From: Betaproteobacteria bacterium
GTDB lineage: Bacteria > Pseudomonadota > Gammaproteobacteria > Burkholderiales > Casimicrobiaceae
Direction: 5' to 3'
Assembly (NCBI GenBank): GCA_016704895.1
Contig: JADIZG010000008.1
Span: 75,001 to 94,437 of the forward strand
Length of the DNA stretch: 19,437 bases
A program made the translations under genes and the position numbers. Numbering within the stretch: the first letter of the stretch is position 1; each line of letters begins with the position of its first letter. The notes under the pieces are model-generated. The model saw nothing but the letters and a program-made list of their open reading frames with translations, had not been told where the DNA came from and did not search any database. Below, piece after piece: positions 7,801 to 14,333 of this stretch.

Positions 7801-9665
7801 CCTACCAGGACGCGGCGCTCGCAGCGCGCTACCGTGCCCTCGTCGACCGCGTGCGCGACGCGGAGGCGCGCGCGGCCGGCGACGGCGGCACGCGGCTCGC
7901 CGAGGCGGTCGCCCGCAACTACTTCAAGCTGCTGGCGATCAAGGACGAGTACGAGGTCGCGCGCCTGTACACGGACGGCGAGTTCGACCGGCAGGTCGCC
8001 GCGGCGTTCGAGGGCGACACGACACTGCGCTACCACTTCGCGCCGCCGCTGTGGGCGAAGCCCGATCCCGTGACCGGCGTGCCGGTGAAGCGGACCTACG
8101 GCCCGTGGATGCGCCATGCGCTCAGGGCGCTCGCGGGCCTCAAGGGCCTGCGCGGCACCTGGCTCGATCCCTTCGGCTACACCGGGGAGCGCAGGCTCGA
8201 GCGCGCGCTGATCGCGGACTACGAGCGCACGGTCGACGAGCTCCTCCGCGGACTTTCGGCCGGCAACGTCGCGCTCGCGGCGGAGATCGCGGCTATTCCG
8301 GCGACGATCCGCGGCTACGGGCACGTGAAGCGCAAGGCGATCGACGCGGCGAAGACGCGCGAGGCCGAGCTGCTGAACGCCTTCCGGAACCCTCGGACCG
8401 CGCGATGCCGCTCGCGGCGTGATCGCCGTCGATCCGTTTCGCCACCGTCCACCACCGCCTTCCCGTCTCCTCCCGATCGCCCTCCCATGCAACTGCAAGG
8501 CATCCGTGTCGTCGACCTCTCGCGCATCGTCGCGGGCCCCTTCTGCTCGATGTTCCTCGCGGACATGGGCGCCGAGGTGATCAAGATCGAGGACGTCGAC
8601 GAGGGCGACCCGGTGCGCAGGCAGGGGATCCTGCGCAACGGCTTCAGCCTCTACTTCGCGTCGTTCAACCGCAACAAGCGCTCGCTGACGCTCGACCTGC
8701 GCAGCGCCGAGGGCAAGGAGGTGCTGCGCCGGCTGATCGCGACCGCCGACGTCGTGCTCGACAATTTCCGGCCCGGCGTGATGGAAAAGATCGGCCTCTC
8801 GCGCGACGAGCTCCTGCGCATCAAGCCCGACCTCGTCAGCTGCCACATCACCGGCTTCGGGCTGGACGGCCCCTACCGCGACCGGCCGTCGTTCGACTTC
8901 ATCGCGCAGGCGATGAGCGGGTTCATGAGCGTGAACGGCGCGGAGGGCGAGCCGCCGGCGCGCGCGGCGCCCCCGCTGTCGGACCTGATCGCCGGCGCGT
9001 ACGCCGCGATGGGCGTCTGCGCGGCGCTCGTGAGACGCGAGCGGACCGGGCAGGGCGAGGAGGTCGCGGTCGCGCTGACCGACAGCATGATCGCGAACCT
9101 CGCGTTCCTCGCGACGCACTATTTCGCGACCGGCGAGCAGCCGCTGCGGACCGGCAACGACCACGCGCTGGTCGCGCCCTACGGGCTGTTCGAGGCCTCG
9201 GACGGGCAGGTGGCGATCGCGCCGTCGAACGACCAGGTGTACTTCAAGCTGCTCGGCGTCCTGGGCCTGTCGCACCTGCGCGACCACCCGGAGTTCCGGA
9301 CCAACCAGGACCGCTTCGAGCGGCGCGCCGCGATCAACGCGATCGTGAACGCCGAGATCCGCAAGCGTCCGATCGCGCACTGGCTCGAGGCGCTCAACGC
9401 GGCGGGCGTGCCCTGCGGCTGCGTGATGAGCCTGCCCGAGGTGTTCGCCGACCCGCAGGTGCGCCACCAGCAGATGAAGATCACGATCGACCACCCGAAC
9501 CACGGGCCGCTCGACGTCCTCGGGTTCCCGATCAAGTTCACCGACGATCCCTGCCGCGTGCATCGCGCCCCGCCGGACCTGGGCGCCGACACCGACGCGG
9601 TCCTGCGCGAGCTGGGCTACGGTGCGGACGAGATCGGCGCGCTGCACGCGAGGGGCCTGGCATGA
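4896..9665 (+). CDS. Indolepyruvate-type 2-oxoacid:ferredoxin oxidoreductase, in frame with a C-terminal CoA-transferase
   Basis: The first ~1168 residues (to about 8398) form a complete single-chain 2-oxoacid:ferredoxin oxidoreductase of the indolepyruvate type. Such enzymes convert a 2-oxoacid plus CoA to acyl-CoA, CO2 and reduced ferredoxin. NEELAAMGVWGSQQV occurs near residues 88-102. A thiamine diphosphate motif starts at GDG (510-512) with Asn 539. Cysteines 648, 651, 654 and 660 form a cluster motif, with further cysteines in SCNKDFSCQNGFC. The Rossmann-like gamma domain begins at VAGVGGTGIITVG (about 732). ATG 4896 has AGGGAG overlapping the stop of the FAD oxidase. No stop separates it from the CoA-transferase starting at 8487. 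The ~30-residue join is Arg/Ser/Pro-rich and looks like translated spacer. Another frame has a natural-looking stop at 8420-8422, so a one-base sequence error is at least as likely as a true fusion. The oxoacid substrate is unknown. Confidence 0.9.
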   Translation: MQQQLADVSLDDKYTLERGRVYLTGIQALTRLLIMQRVRDAAAGLDTAGFVSGFQGSPLNNMDKTLWEAHDLLKRHHIHFQPGQNEELAAMGVWGSQQVTLDRRARYRGVFGMWYGKWAGLARCGDVLLHGNSAGASPHGGVLLVCGDDHMARSSTIATQSETMLYAPMIPVLAPSGVQEYLDLGIHGYAMSRYSGSWMAFKALDDTVECSASVSVDPARVDVRLPEDFALPPGGLGLRLPDQPLTMERRIHEQRLPAVLAYARANRLNVVVHDSPRARLGIVAAGKSYLDVRQALEHLGIDEQAAARIGIRVLKLGLTWPLEPQGLHAFALGLEEILVVEEKRPVIEDQVRAMLYHWPDARRPRVVGKRAEDAGPNEWLLPPTGELNAEQVALVIASRLERFYADARLDERVAWLRAKEEAASKPSLSPQLRGYLSDAGRVPYFCSGCPHNSSTRVPEGSEAIAGVGCHFMATYIFPGTKIFSPMGSEGAAWVGHAPFTDTPHIFANMGDGTYYHSGLLAIRAAVAANVAITFKILYNDATAATGGQPLPGQLNVPALTRQVEAEGVARIVVVTDQPEKYGKDAAFARGVTVRHRDHLDAVQRELREAGGVSVLVYDQTCAAEKRRRRKRGRFPDPARRSFINTRVCEGCGDCGTKSNCVSVTPVETEFGRKRAIDQSSCNKDFSCQNGFCPSFVSVEGGRPRRGKAQEAADDLFARVPEPVRPSLDRPYSIVVAGVGGTGIITVGALLGMAAHLEGKGVSVLDMTGVAQKGGAVTTYVRIAARPQDLHTIRIAAGEANAVIGSDLLVTAENAILTRMQRGVTRAVINTNRMATVAFIRNPDLVTPWEAMEQGLREAIGADATHFVDATRLASALLGDSMSMNVFLLGHAYQLGLVPVSREALYRAIELNGAAVEANRRAFEWGRLACHDPGRVEQLAKPVETEVGADRAIAPDLDAAIARRVDTLTAYQDAALAARYRALVDRVRDAEARAAGDGGTRLAEAVARNYFKLLAIKDEYEVARLYTDGEFDRQVAAAFEGDTTLRYHFAPPLWAKPDPVTGVPVKRTYGPWMRHALRALAGLKGLRGTWLDPFGYTGERRLERALIADYERTVDELLRGLSAGNVALAAEIAAIPATIRGYGHVKRKAIDAAKTREAELLNAFRNPRTARCRSRRDRRRSVSPPSTTAFPSPPDRPPMQLQGIRVVDLSRIVAGPFCSMFLADMGAEVIKIEDVDEGDPVRRQGILRNGFSLYFASFNRNKRSLTLDLRSAEGKEVLRRLIATADVVLDNFRPGVMEKIGLSRDELLRIKPDLVSCHITGFGLDGPYRDRPSFDFIAQAMSGFMSVNGAEGEPPARAAPPLSDLIAGAYAAMGVCAALVRRERTGQGEEVAVALTDSMIANLAFLATHYFATGEQPLRTGNDHALVAPYGLFEASDGQVAIAPSNDQVYFKLLGVLGLSHLRDHPEFRTNQDRFERRAAINAIVNAEIRKRPIAHWLEALNAAGVPCGCVMSLPEVFADPQVRHQQMKITIDHPNHGPLDVLGFPIKFTDDPCRVHRAPPDLGADTDAVLRELGYGADEIGALHARGLA
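8487..9665 (+). CDS. CaiB/BaiF (class III) CoA-transferase
   Basis: If translated on its own this is a 392-residue family III CoA-transferase, the usual size for the family. The N-terminal motif GIRVVDLSRIVAGPFCSMFL (5-24) and GAEVIKIED (28-36) are characteristic. FNRNKRSLTLDL lies at 60-71 and GFGLDGPY at 123-130. Asp166, in APPLSDLIAGAYAAMG, aligns with the catalytic aspartate that forms the acyl-anhydride in formyl-CoA transferase. It transfers CoA between carboxylic acids; donor and acceptor are unknown. It is in frame with the preceding oxidoreductase with no stop between, and there is no clear ribosome binding site before ATG 8487, so independent initiation is not proven. It is followed after 46 bases by the HMG-CoA-lyase-like gene, a frequent pairing in Burkholderiales catabolic operons. 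Confidence 0.88.
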   Translation: MQLQGIRVVDLSRIVAGPFCSMFLADMGAEVIKIEDVDEGDPVRRQGILRNGFSLYFASFNRNKRSLTLDLRSAEGKEVLRRLIATADVVLDNFRPGVMEKIGLSRDELLRIKPDLVSCHITGFGLDGPYRDRPSFDFIAQAMSGFMSVNGAEGEPPARAAPPLSDLIAGAYAAMGVCAALVRRERTGQGEEVAVALTDSMIANLAFLATHYFATGEQPLRTGNDHALVAPYGLFEASDGQVAIAPSNDQVYFKLLGVLGLSHLRDHPEFRTNQDRFERRAAINAIVNAEIRKRPIAHWLEALNAAGVPCGCVMSLPEVFADPQVRHQQMKITIDHPNHGPLDVLGFPIKFTDDPCRVHRAPPDLGADTDAVLRELGYGADEIGALHARGLA

Positions 9666-9711
9666 TCGGGGCGGCCGCGACGCGCAACGCGCCGGAGAGG
9701 GAGACCTTGCG

Positions 9712-10665
9712 ATGAACTACGCCGAACCCCCGACACTGCGCCCGCGCGTCGCCGTCACCGAGGTCGGTACGCGCGACGGCTTCCAGTCGGAGGCCGCCTT
9801 CATTCCGACCGCCGACAAGGCCGGCGTGATCGACGCGCTGATCGGCGCCGGCGTCACGCACGTCGAGGCGACGTCGTTCGTGAGCCCGCGCGCGGTCCCG
9901 CAGCTGGCCGACGCGCACGAGGTGCTCGCGCGCGTCGCGAGGCGGGCGGACGCCCATTTGTCGGCGCTCGTCCCGAATCCCCGGGGCGCGGAGCGGGCGC
10001 TCGGGGCGGGCGTCGACGAGATGGTTTCGTTCGTGTCGGCGAGCGAGACGCACAACCAGGCGAACCTCAACGCGCCGATCGCCGTGTCGCTCGCGGGCGT
10101 CGCGGAGGTCGCGTCGATCGCGCGGGGCCGGACGCCGCTGCGCGGCGCGATCGCGTGCGCATTCGGGTGCCCGTTCGAGGGCGAGGTGCCGGTCGACGCG
10201 GCGCTGCGCGTCGTCGACGCGTACGCGGCGCTCGGCATCGACCGGCTCACGCTCGGCGACACGACCGGCATGGCAACTCCGCCCACGGTCGCGCGCCTCG
10301 TTCAGGCGATCGGAGGCCGCTTTCCGCAGATGCGCGTCGCGCTGCACTTCCACAACACGCGCGGGATCGGGCTCGCGAACGTCATGGTCGGGCTCGACCT
10401 CGGCGTCCGCGAGTTCGAATCGTCGATCGGCGGGCTGGGCGGCTGTACGTTCGCGCCGGGAGCGACGGGCAACGTCTGCACCGAGGACCTCGTCTACCTG
10501 CTCGAGCGCTCGGGCGTGCCCACCGGCGTCGACCTCGACGCGCTCATCGCGGTCGCGCAGCGGGTCGAGGCGATCGTCGGCCGCACGCTGCCCGGGCAGG
10601 TGATGAAGGCCGGGCCGCGCCTGCGCAGGTATTCGATCGACGGCGCGCGGCGCGCGGTCGGCTGA
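9712..10665 (+). CDS. Hydroxymethylglutaryl-CoA lyase-like protein (HMGL family)
   Basis: A 317-residue TIM-barrel aldolase of the HMGL/DRE family. Known members cleave 3-hydroxy-3-methylglutaryl-CoA or related 3-hydroxyacyl-CoA thioesters in a divalent-metal-dependent reaction. VGTRDGFQ (18-25) supplies the catalytic Arg21 and Asp22. H212 and H214 in LHFHNTRG are the metal ligands. The signature loop reads GLGGCTFAPGATGN (241-254) with Cys245 and Asn254 kept; the usual Pro after Cys is Thr, common in HMGL-like paralogues. ATG 9712 is preferred over an upstream in-frame ATG at 9622, which overlaps the CoA-transferase, because GAGAGGGAG precedes it. Neighbours suggest it splits a CoA ester made by the CoA-transferase. 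True HMG-CoA specificity is not assured. Confidence 0.9.
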   Translation: MNYAEPPTLRPRVAVTEVGTRDGFQSEAAFIPTADKAGVIDALIGAGVTHVEATSFVSPRAVPQLADAHEVLARVARRADAHLSALVPNPRGAERALGAGVDEMVSFVSASETHNQANLNAPIAVSLAGVAEVASIARGRTPLRGAIACAFGCPFEGEVPVDAALRVVDAYAALGIDRLTLGDTTGMATPPTVARLVQAIGGRFPQMRVALHFHNTRGIGLANVMVGLDLGVREFESSIGGLGGCTFAPGATGNVCTEDLVYLLERSGVPTGVDLDALIAVAQRVEAIVGRTLPGQVMKAGPRLRRYSIDGARRAVG

Positions 10666-10694
10666 ACGTAGCATCCACCCAAGGAGGAATCCCG

Positions 10695-11659
10695 ATGATT
10701 CGCATGCTCTTCGCCCTGCTCGCACTCGTCGCGGCCGTCGCGCCAGCGCACTCGCAGTCCTACCCGACGAAGCCAGTCCGGCTGATCGTGCCGTTCCCGC
10801 CCGGCGGCGGCACCGACTTCGTGGCGCGCACGGTGGCGAACGAGCTCGGGAAGTCGACCGGCTGGACGGTCGTCGTCGACAACAAGGCCGGCGCGGCGGG
10901 CACGATCGGCCTCGTCGAGGCGGCGCGCGCGCCGAACGAGGGCTACGACATGGTGATCGGGCAGGCCGACAACATGATCATCGCGCCCGCGACGATGAAG
11001 AACCCGGGAATCGACCCGACGAAGGACCTGACGCCGGTGATCCAGCTCGCGATCTCGCCGAACCTCATCATGACGCGGGCCGACTCGAAGTTCCAGTCGC
11101 TCGGCGACGCGATCGCCGCCGCGAAGGCGAATCCGACGGCGGTGACCTACGGCACGGCCGGCCACGGCACGTTCGCGCAGCTCGCCATCGAGCTCCTGAT
11201 GCAGACCGCCGGTTTCAAGTGGGTCGAGGTGCCGTACAAGGGGGCATCGCCGGCGATCACCGACCTGCTCGGCGGGCACGTCTCGCTGGCCGCGCTGTCG
11301 GTCGCTTCCGGCATGCCTCACATCCGGGGCGGCAGGTGCGCGGCCTGGTCGTGACGTCGACCAAGCGCAGCCCGGCGCTGCCCGACGTGCCGACGGTGGG
11401 CGAGGCGGGCTTCCCGGGCTTCGAGGCGGTCGGCTGGCTCGGCATCCTGGTGCCGAACGGAACGCCGCCCGCGGCGATCGCGCGCCTCAACGCGGAGTTC
11501 GGCAAGGTGATGCAGAGCCCCGACGTGCAGAAGGCGCTGATCGCGCAGGGCGTCGAAGCGAAGGCCGGCAGCACGCCCGAGGAATTCGGCTCGATGATCA
11601 GGAGCGAGACGGTCAAGTGGCACAAGATCGTCCGCGACGCGGGAATCCTTCCCCAGTGA
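10695..11659 (+). pseudogene. Bug-family (TTT) periplasmic solute receptor, frameshifted
   Basis: A tripartite tricarboxylate transporter receptor that would bind a carboxylate in the periplasm. ATG 10695 follows AAGGAGG. A signal peptide of about 20 residues ends near AHSQ, then come YPTKPVRLIVPFPPGGGTD and VDNKAGAAGTIG. The frame breaks at about 11325-11335: the first part ends in a spurious stop at 11352-11354, while the family sequence resumes one frame over as QVRGLVVTSTKRSPALPDVP and runs to the stop at 11657-11659. One missing base (GGCGGCAGGTG where GGCGGCCAGGTG would be expected) explains it; the repaired length, about 321 residues, is normal. It is either a recent pseudogene or a sequencing error. 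As the last gene of the operon, 29 bases after the lyase, it may deliver the substrate of the pathway. No TctA/TctB membrane genes are in view. Confidence 0.88.
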
Positions 11660-12207
11660 CCTCGGCCGCGTTCGCAGGCCGTCGGCGGGCGTCCGGTTGA
11701 CGCTCGTCGACGGTCGCGGCCGGCACTCGAGCGAGAACGGGAGGCAGCACGGTCCGTTCGCCACGCGCGTCGAGGCGTCGGCGCCCCGCATCGAGGATCA
11801 CCGAGCCCGCGGCGATAGCGATTGCTCGCCCGCGGGGCGGTGGCGTAGCGTCGCCGCGTGCTCCCGTCGCTCGCCTGGTCCCGACCTCCCGACGCCGCCG
11901 TCGGGCGCGGCCCGTGCTGGCGCTGCGCGCGCCTTGCGATACGCGACATCGTCGTTGCGCGCTCGCCGCGCGTGAGCTATTCGTGCGGCATGTCGGTGCG
12001 CGCGCCCGGGATTCCGCGCTGCGCATGGTTCCTGCGGGAGCCGGGGGCGGACGACGACGGCCCGGGGACGCGAACGGTCCGGCGATCCGGACGGTGGCGC
12101 GTCGTCGGCGTCGCCTGGTGATGTGGGTGCGCCACGGGCGGCGCCGGCGACGCGCGCTCTCGGGGACGGAATGCTCGCGACGGGCGACGAGTTGCGGCGA
12201 CTGCGAA
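11660..12207. other. Region without recognisable gene
   Basis: About 550 bases between the Bug receptor and tRNA-Cys. Several short open frames exist on both strands, but they are Arg/Pro/Ser-rich, overlap each other, lack convincing ribosome binding sites and resemble no family I know. The minus-strand ones start inside the tRNA. I see no strong terminator, no repeat and no further tRNA; in particular the tRNA-Leu that follows tRNA-Gly and tRNA-Cys in many proteobacteria is not found. Confidence 0.5.
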
Positions 12208-12281
12208 TGGAGGCGGGGGTCGGAATCGAACCGGCGTAGACGGCTTTGCAGGCCGCTGCATGACCACTCTGCCACCCCGCC
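12208..12281 (-). tRNA. tRNA-Cys (GCA)
   Basis: A 74-nt cloverleaf on the minus strand. The acceptor stem is GGCGGGG paired with CCCCGCC, followed by discriminator T and an encoded CCA. The anticodon stem GCGGC/GCCGT encloses the loop CTGCAAA with anticodon GCA. The T arm contains GGTTCGATTCC. It lies downstream of tRNA-Gly on the same strand, separated by 90 bases that hold a terminator-like hairpin. Confidence 0.96.
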
Positions 12282-12327
12282 AAGGGTGGGCCGGCCGCGC
12301 TGCGAGCCGCGTCCGGGTCAAACGAAA

Positions 12328-12362
12328 AGGGAGAGCTGGCTAGGACGCGACCGGCTCTCCCT
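12328..12362 (-). terminator. Hairpin between tRNA-Gly and tRNA-Cys, possible intrinsic terminator
   Basis: Read on the minus strand, AGGGAGAGCCGG and CCAGCTCTCCCT form a 12-base stem with one mismatch around an 11-base loop, and TTTTCGTTT follows. The geometry resembles a weak Rho-independent terminator after tRNA-Gly. It could instead be a processing signal in a joint tRNA-Gly/tRNA-Cys transcript, since no separate promoter for tRNA-Cys is obvious. Confidence 0.55.
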
Positions 12363-12371
12363 CAGAGAATA

Positions 12372-12447
12372 TGGAGCGGGAAAGGAGTCTCGAACTCCCG
12401 ACCTCAACCTTGGCAAGGTTGCGCTCTACCAACTGAGCTATTCCCGC
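12372..12447 (-). tRNA. tRNA-Gly (GCC)
   Basis: A 76-nt cloverleaf on the minus strand. The acceptor stem GCGGGAA pairs with TTCCCGC, with an encoded CCA. The D arm is GCTCAGTTGGTAGAGC. The anticodon stem CAACC/GGTTG encloses TTGCCAA with anticodon GCC, and the T arm contains GAGTTCGAGACTC. It is the first RNA of the pair and has a near-consensus promoter directly upstream. Confidence 0.97.
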
Positions 12448-12462
12448 GTCGTACAGCCCTGA

Positions 12463-12490
12463 ATTATAGCCGAATTCGCCGACGCGTCAA
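12463..12490 (-). promoter_or_regulatory. Sigma-70-type promoter of the tRNA-Gly/tRNA-Cys unit
   Basis: On the minus strand TTGACG (12485-12490) and TATAAT (12463-12468) are separated by 16 bases. The -10 box is a perfect consensus and the -35 box matches 5 of 6. It ends 15 bases before the first base of tRNA-Gly, leaving a short leader, as expected for a strong stable-RNA promoter. Confidence 0.85.
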
Positions 12491-12512
12491 AACCCCGCCC
12501 GCCGGCCCCCGG

Positions 12513-12974
12513 TCAGGCAGGGGCGGCGAACGCGATGACGAGGCCCAGGACGACCGCCGCGGTCAGCGCCCGGCGCATCTTCAGGTACCACGGGGGCAGC
12601 CCGGAGCGGCTCGCGAACAGGTGGTCGACCGCGAGGTGGACGACGAACGTCGCCGCGAGGATCGCGACGGCGGGGCGGAACGGGAACAGCGACGCCGTCC
12701 ACGCGAGCAGCGCGGGCGTCACCGACCAGCCCATCCACGTCCAGCGGTCGCGCTCGTCGAACTCCGGGGTCTTCATCGTGAAGCCCCAGTGCAGCGCGCC
12801 GACGAACGCGAGGATCACCATCCCGTACGCGACGAGCGCGTTGCGCGCCCACTCGCGGAACGCGGGCGGCGCGAACCAGATCGCCAGCGCGAACGCGTAG
12901 AACGGGATCGCGCCGGTGCCGCCGAGCCAGCGCGCCTGGAGCGGGACCGTGCGGTCGGCTTCCGGCCCTGCCAC
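12513..12974 (-). CDS. DUF3429 family inner-membrane protein
   Basis: A 153-residue membrane protein of unknown function. After the N-terminal ARWLGGTGAIPFYAFALAIW come about four to five hydrophobic segments. The DUF3429 core motif VAYGMVILAFVGALHWG lies at about residues 48-64. The C-terminus has further helices around VAILAATFVVHLAVDHLF and AVVLGLVIAFAAP. No ATG is available in frame, so GTG 12974, with GGGGGAC about 6 bases ahead, is the best start. It lies 20 bases downstream of the aminotransferase and is probably cotranscribed with it. The family has no assigned biochemical role. Confidence 0.8.
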   Translation of the reverse strand: MAGPEADRTVPLQARWLGGTGAIPFYAFALAIWFAPPAFREWARNALVAYGMVILAFVGALHWGFTMKTPEFDERDRWTWMGWSVTPALLAWTASLFPFRPAVAILAATFVVHLAVDHLFASRSGLPPWYLKMRRALTAAVVLGLVIAFAAPA

Positions 12975-12994
12975 GTCGTCCCCCGAGCCGGCCG

Positions 12995-14170
12995 CTACTT
13001 GAGCACCGATGCGATCGCGTTCACGACCGCGTCCACGTTCTTCGTGTTGAGCGCCGCGACGCAGATGCGGCCGGTGTCGATCGCGTAGATCGAGTGCTCG
13101 GCGCGCAGCCGCTCGACCTGCGCCTTCGTGAGGCCCGAGTACGAGAACATGCCGCGCTGCTTCAGCATGAACGAGAAGTCCACGCCCGGGACGCGCGCGT
13201 GCAGGCGGTCGACGAGGATCCTGCGCATCGCCTTGATGCGGTCGCGCATCGTGCCTAGCTCGGACTCCCACAGCGCGCGAAGCTCGGGCGACGCGAGCAC
13301 GGTCGCGACGATCTTGCCGCCGTTGGTCGGCGGGTTCGAGTAGTTGGTTCGGACGATGCGCTTCAACTGCGAGAGCGCGCGGCTCGCCTCGTCGCGGCTG
13401 CCGGTGACCAGCGTCAGCGCGCCGACGCGCTCGCCGTAGAGCGAGAACGACTTCGAGAACGAGCTCGCGACCAGCAACGGGCCCGGCGTCGCGCCGAAGC
13501 GGCGCACGATCTCGCCGTCGGCGTCGATGCCGTCGCCGAAACCCTGGTAGGCGATGTCGAGGAACGGGACGAGCCCGCGCTCGCGCACGACCGCCAGGAT
13601 GCGGTCCCACTGCTCGCGCGTCGGGTCGGCGCCGGTCGGGTTGTGGCAGCACGCGTGCAGCACGACGACGTGGCCTTCGGGCGCGCGCGACAGCGCGCCG
13701 ATCATGCCGTCGAAGTCGAGCCCCTTCGTCGGCGCGTGGTAGTACGGGTACGCGTTGACGGTGAAGCCGGCCGCCTCGAACAGCGCGCGGTGGTTCTCCC
13801 ACGACGGGTCGCTGATCCACACCTGCGCGCCGGGCGCGAAGCGACGCAGGAAGTCGGCGCCGACGCGCAGGCCCCCGGTACCGCCCAGTGCCTGTACGGT
13901 GCACGCGCGGCCGCCGGTGACGATCTCGCCGTCCGCGCCGAACAGCAGCCCCTGCACCGCCTTGTCGTAGGCGGCGAGGCCGTCGATCGGCAGGTAGGTC
14001 CACGGCGTCGACTGGGCCACGATCTGCGCTTCGGCGCGCTTGACGCACTCGAGCAGCGGCACCTTGCCGTTGTCGTCCGTGTAGACGCCGACGCCGAGGT
14101 TCACCTTCTTCGGGTTCGTGTCGGCGTTGTACGCCTCGGTAATGCCGAGGATCGGGTCGCGGGGCGCCAT
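12995..14170 (-). CDS. Class I aromatic/aspartate aminotransferase (TyrB/AspC type)
   Basis: A PLP-dependent class I aminotransferase of 391 residues from ATG 14170. It exchanges amino groups between aromatic or acidic amino acids and 2-oxoglutarate. APRDPILGITEAYNAD (2-17), VNLGVGVYTDDNGK (23-36), ACCHNPTGADPT (173-184) with the PLP-contacting Asn, and SSFSKSFSLYGERVG (236-250) with Schiff-base Lys240 are diagnostic. Relatives usually carry 7-10 more residues before APRDPILG. In-frame codons just upstream read SFLGAVD, which fits such an N-terminus, but no start codon lies in that frame. An ATG at 14211 with GAGG ahead lies one frame off, so a single missing base may hide the true start. Aspartate versus aromatic preference cannot be decided here. 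Confidence 0.93.
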   Translation of the reverse strand: MAPRDPILGITEAYNADTNPKKVNLGVGVYTDDNGKVPLLECVKRAEAQIVAQSTPWTYLPIDGLAAYDKAVQGLLFGADGEIVTGGRACTVQALGGTGGLRVGADFLRRFAPGAQVWISDPSWENHRALFEAAGFTVNAYPYYHAPTKGLDFDGMIGALSRAPEGHVVVLHACCHNPTGADPTREQWDRILAVVRERGLVPFLDIAYQGFGDGIDADGEIVRRFGATPGPLLVASSFSKSFSLYGERVGALTLVTGSRDEASRALSQLKRIVRTNYSNPPTNGGKIVATVLASPELRALWESELGTMRDRIKAMRRILVDRLHARVPGVDFSFMLKQRGMFSYSGLTKAQVERLRAEHSIYAIDTGRICVAALNTKNVDAVVNAIASVLK

Positions 14171-14333
14171 GTCGACGGCGCCGAGGAAGGACGGGGCGTG
14201 GGAGCGTTCATCAGGAACCTCGAAGCGGGGCTGCTATTCTACCGCGACCCGCTCAACGGATCGGCCCCGCGGCGCCCGCGCGGACGGCCCGTGGATGCCG
14301 GGCGCGATGCCGCGCCCGTCGCCGAACCCGCCC

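Noticed and set aside
2709..9647. Very long open frame on the minus strand (over 2300 codons) opposite the oxidase and oxidoreductase operon
   Set aside because: It is antisense to several genes with clear catalytic motifs, is extremely rich in Arg, Asp, Val and His and has no recognisable domain except the TetR stretch at its end. It is a by-product of high GC codon bias.
11613..12321. Overlapping minus-strand open frames starting in or near tRNA-Cys
   Set aside because: Their N-termini are translated tRNA sequence and the remainder is Arg/Pro-rich without motifs.
12975..14048. Extension of the DUF3429 frame through the aminotransferase gene to an ATG at 14048
   Set aside because: The extension is antisense-like in composition and out of frame with the aminotransferase; only the part from GTG 12974 matches DUF3429.
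14207..14240. TTCATC and TATTCT as a possible promoter for the ABC exporter
   Set aside because: The spacing of 22 bases is too long and both boxes are weak matches.
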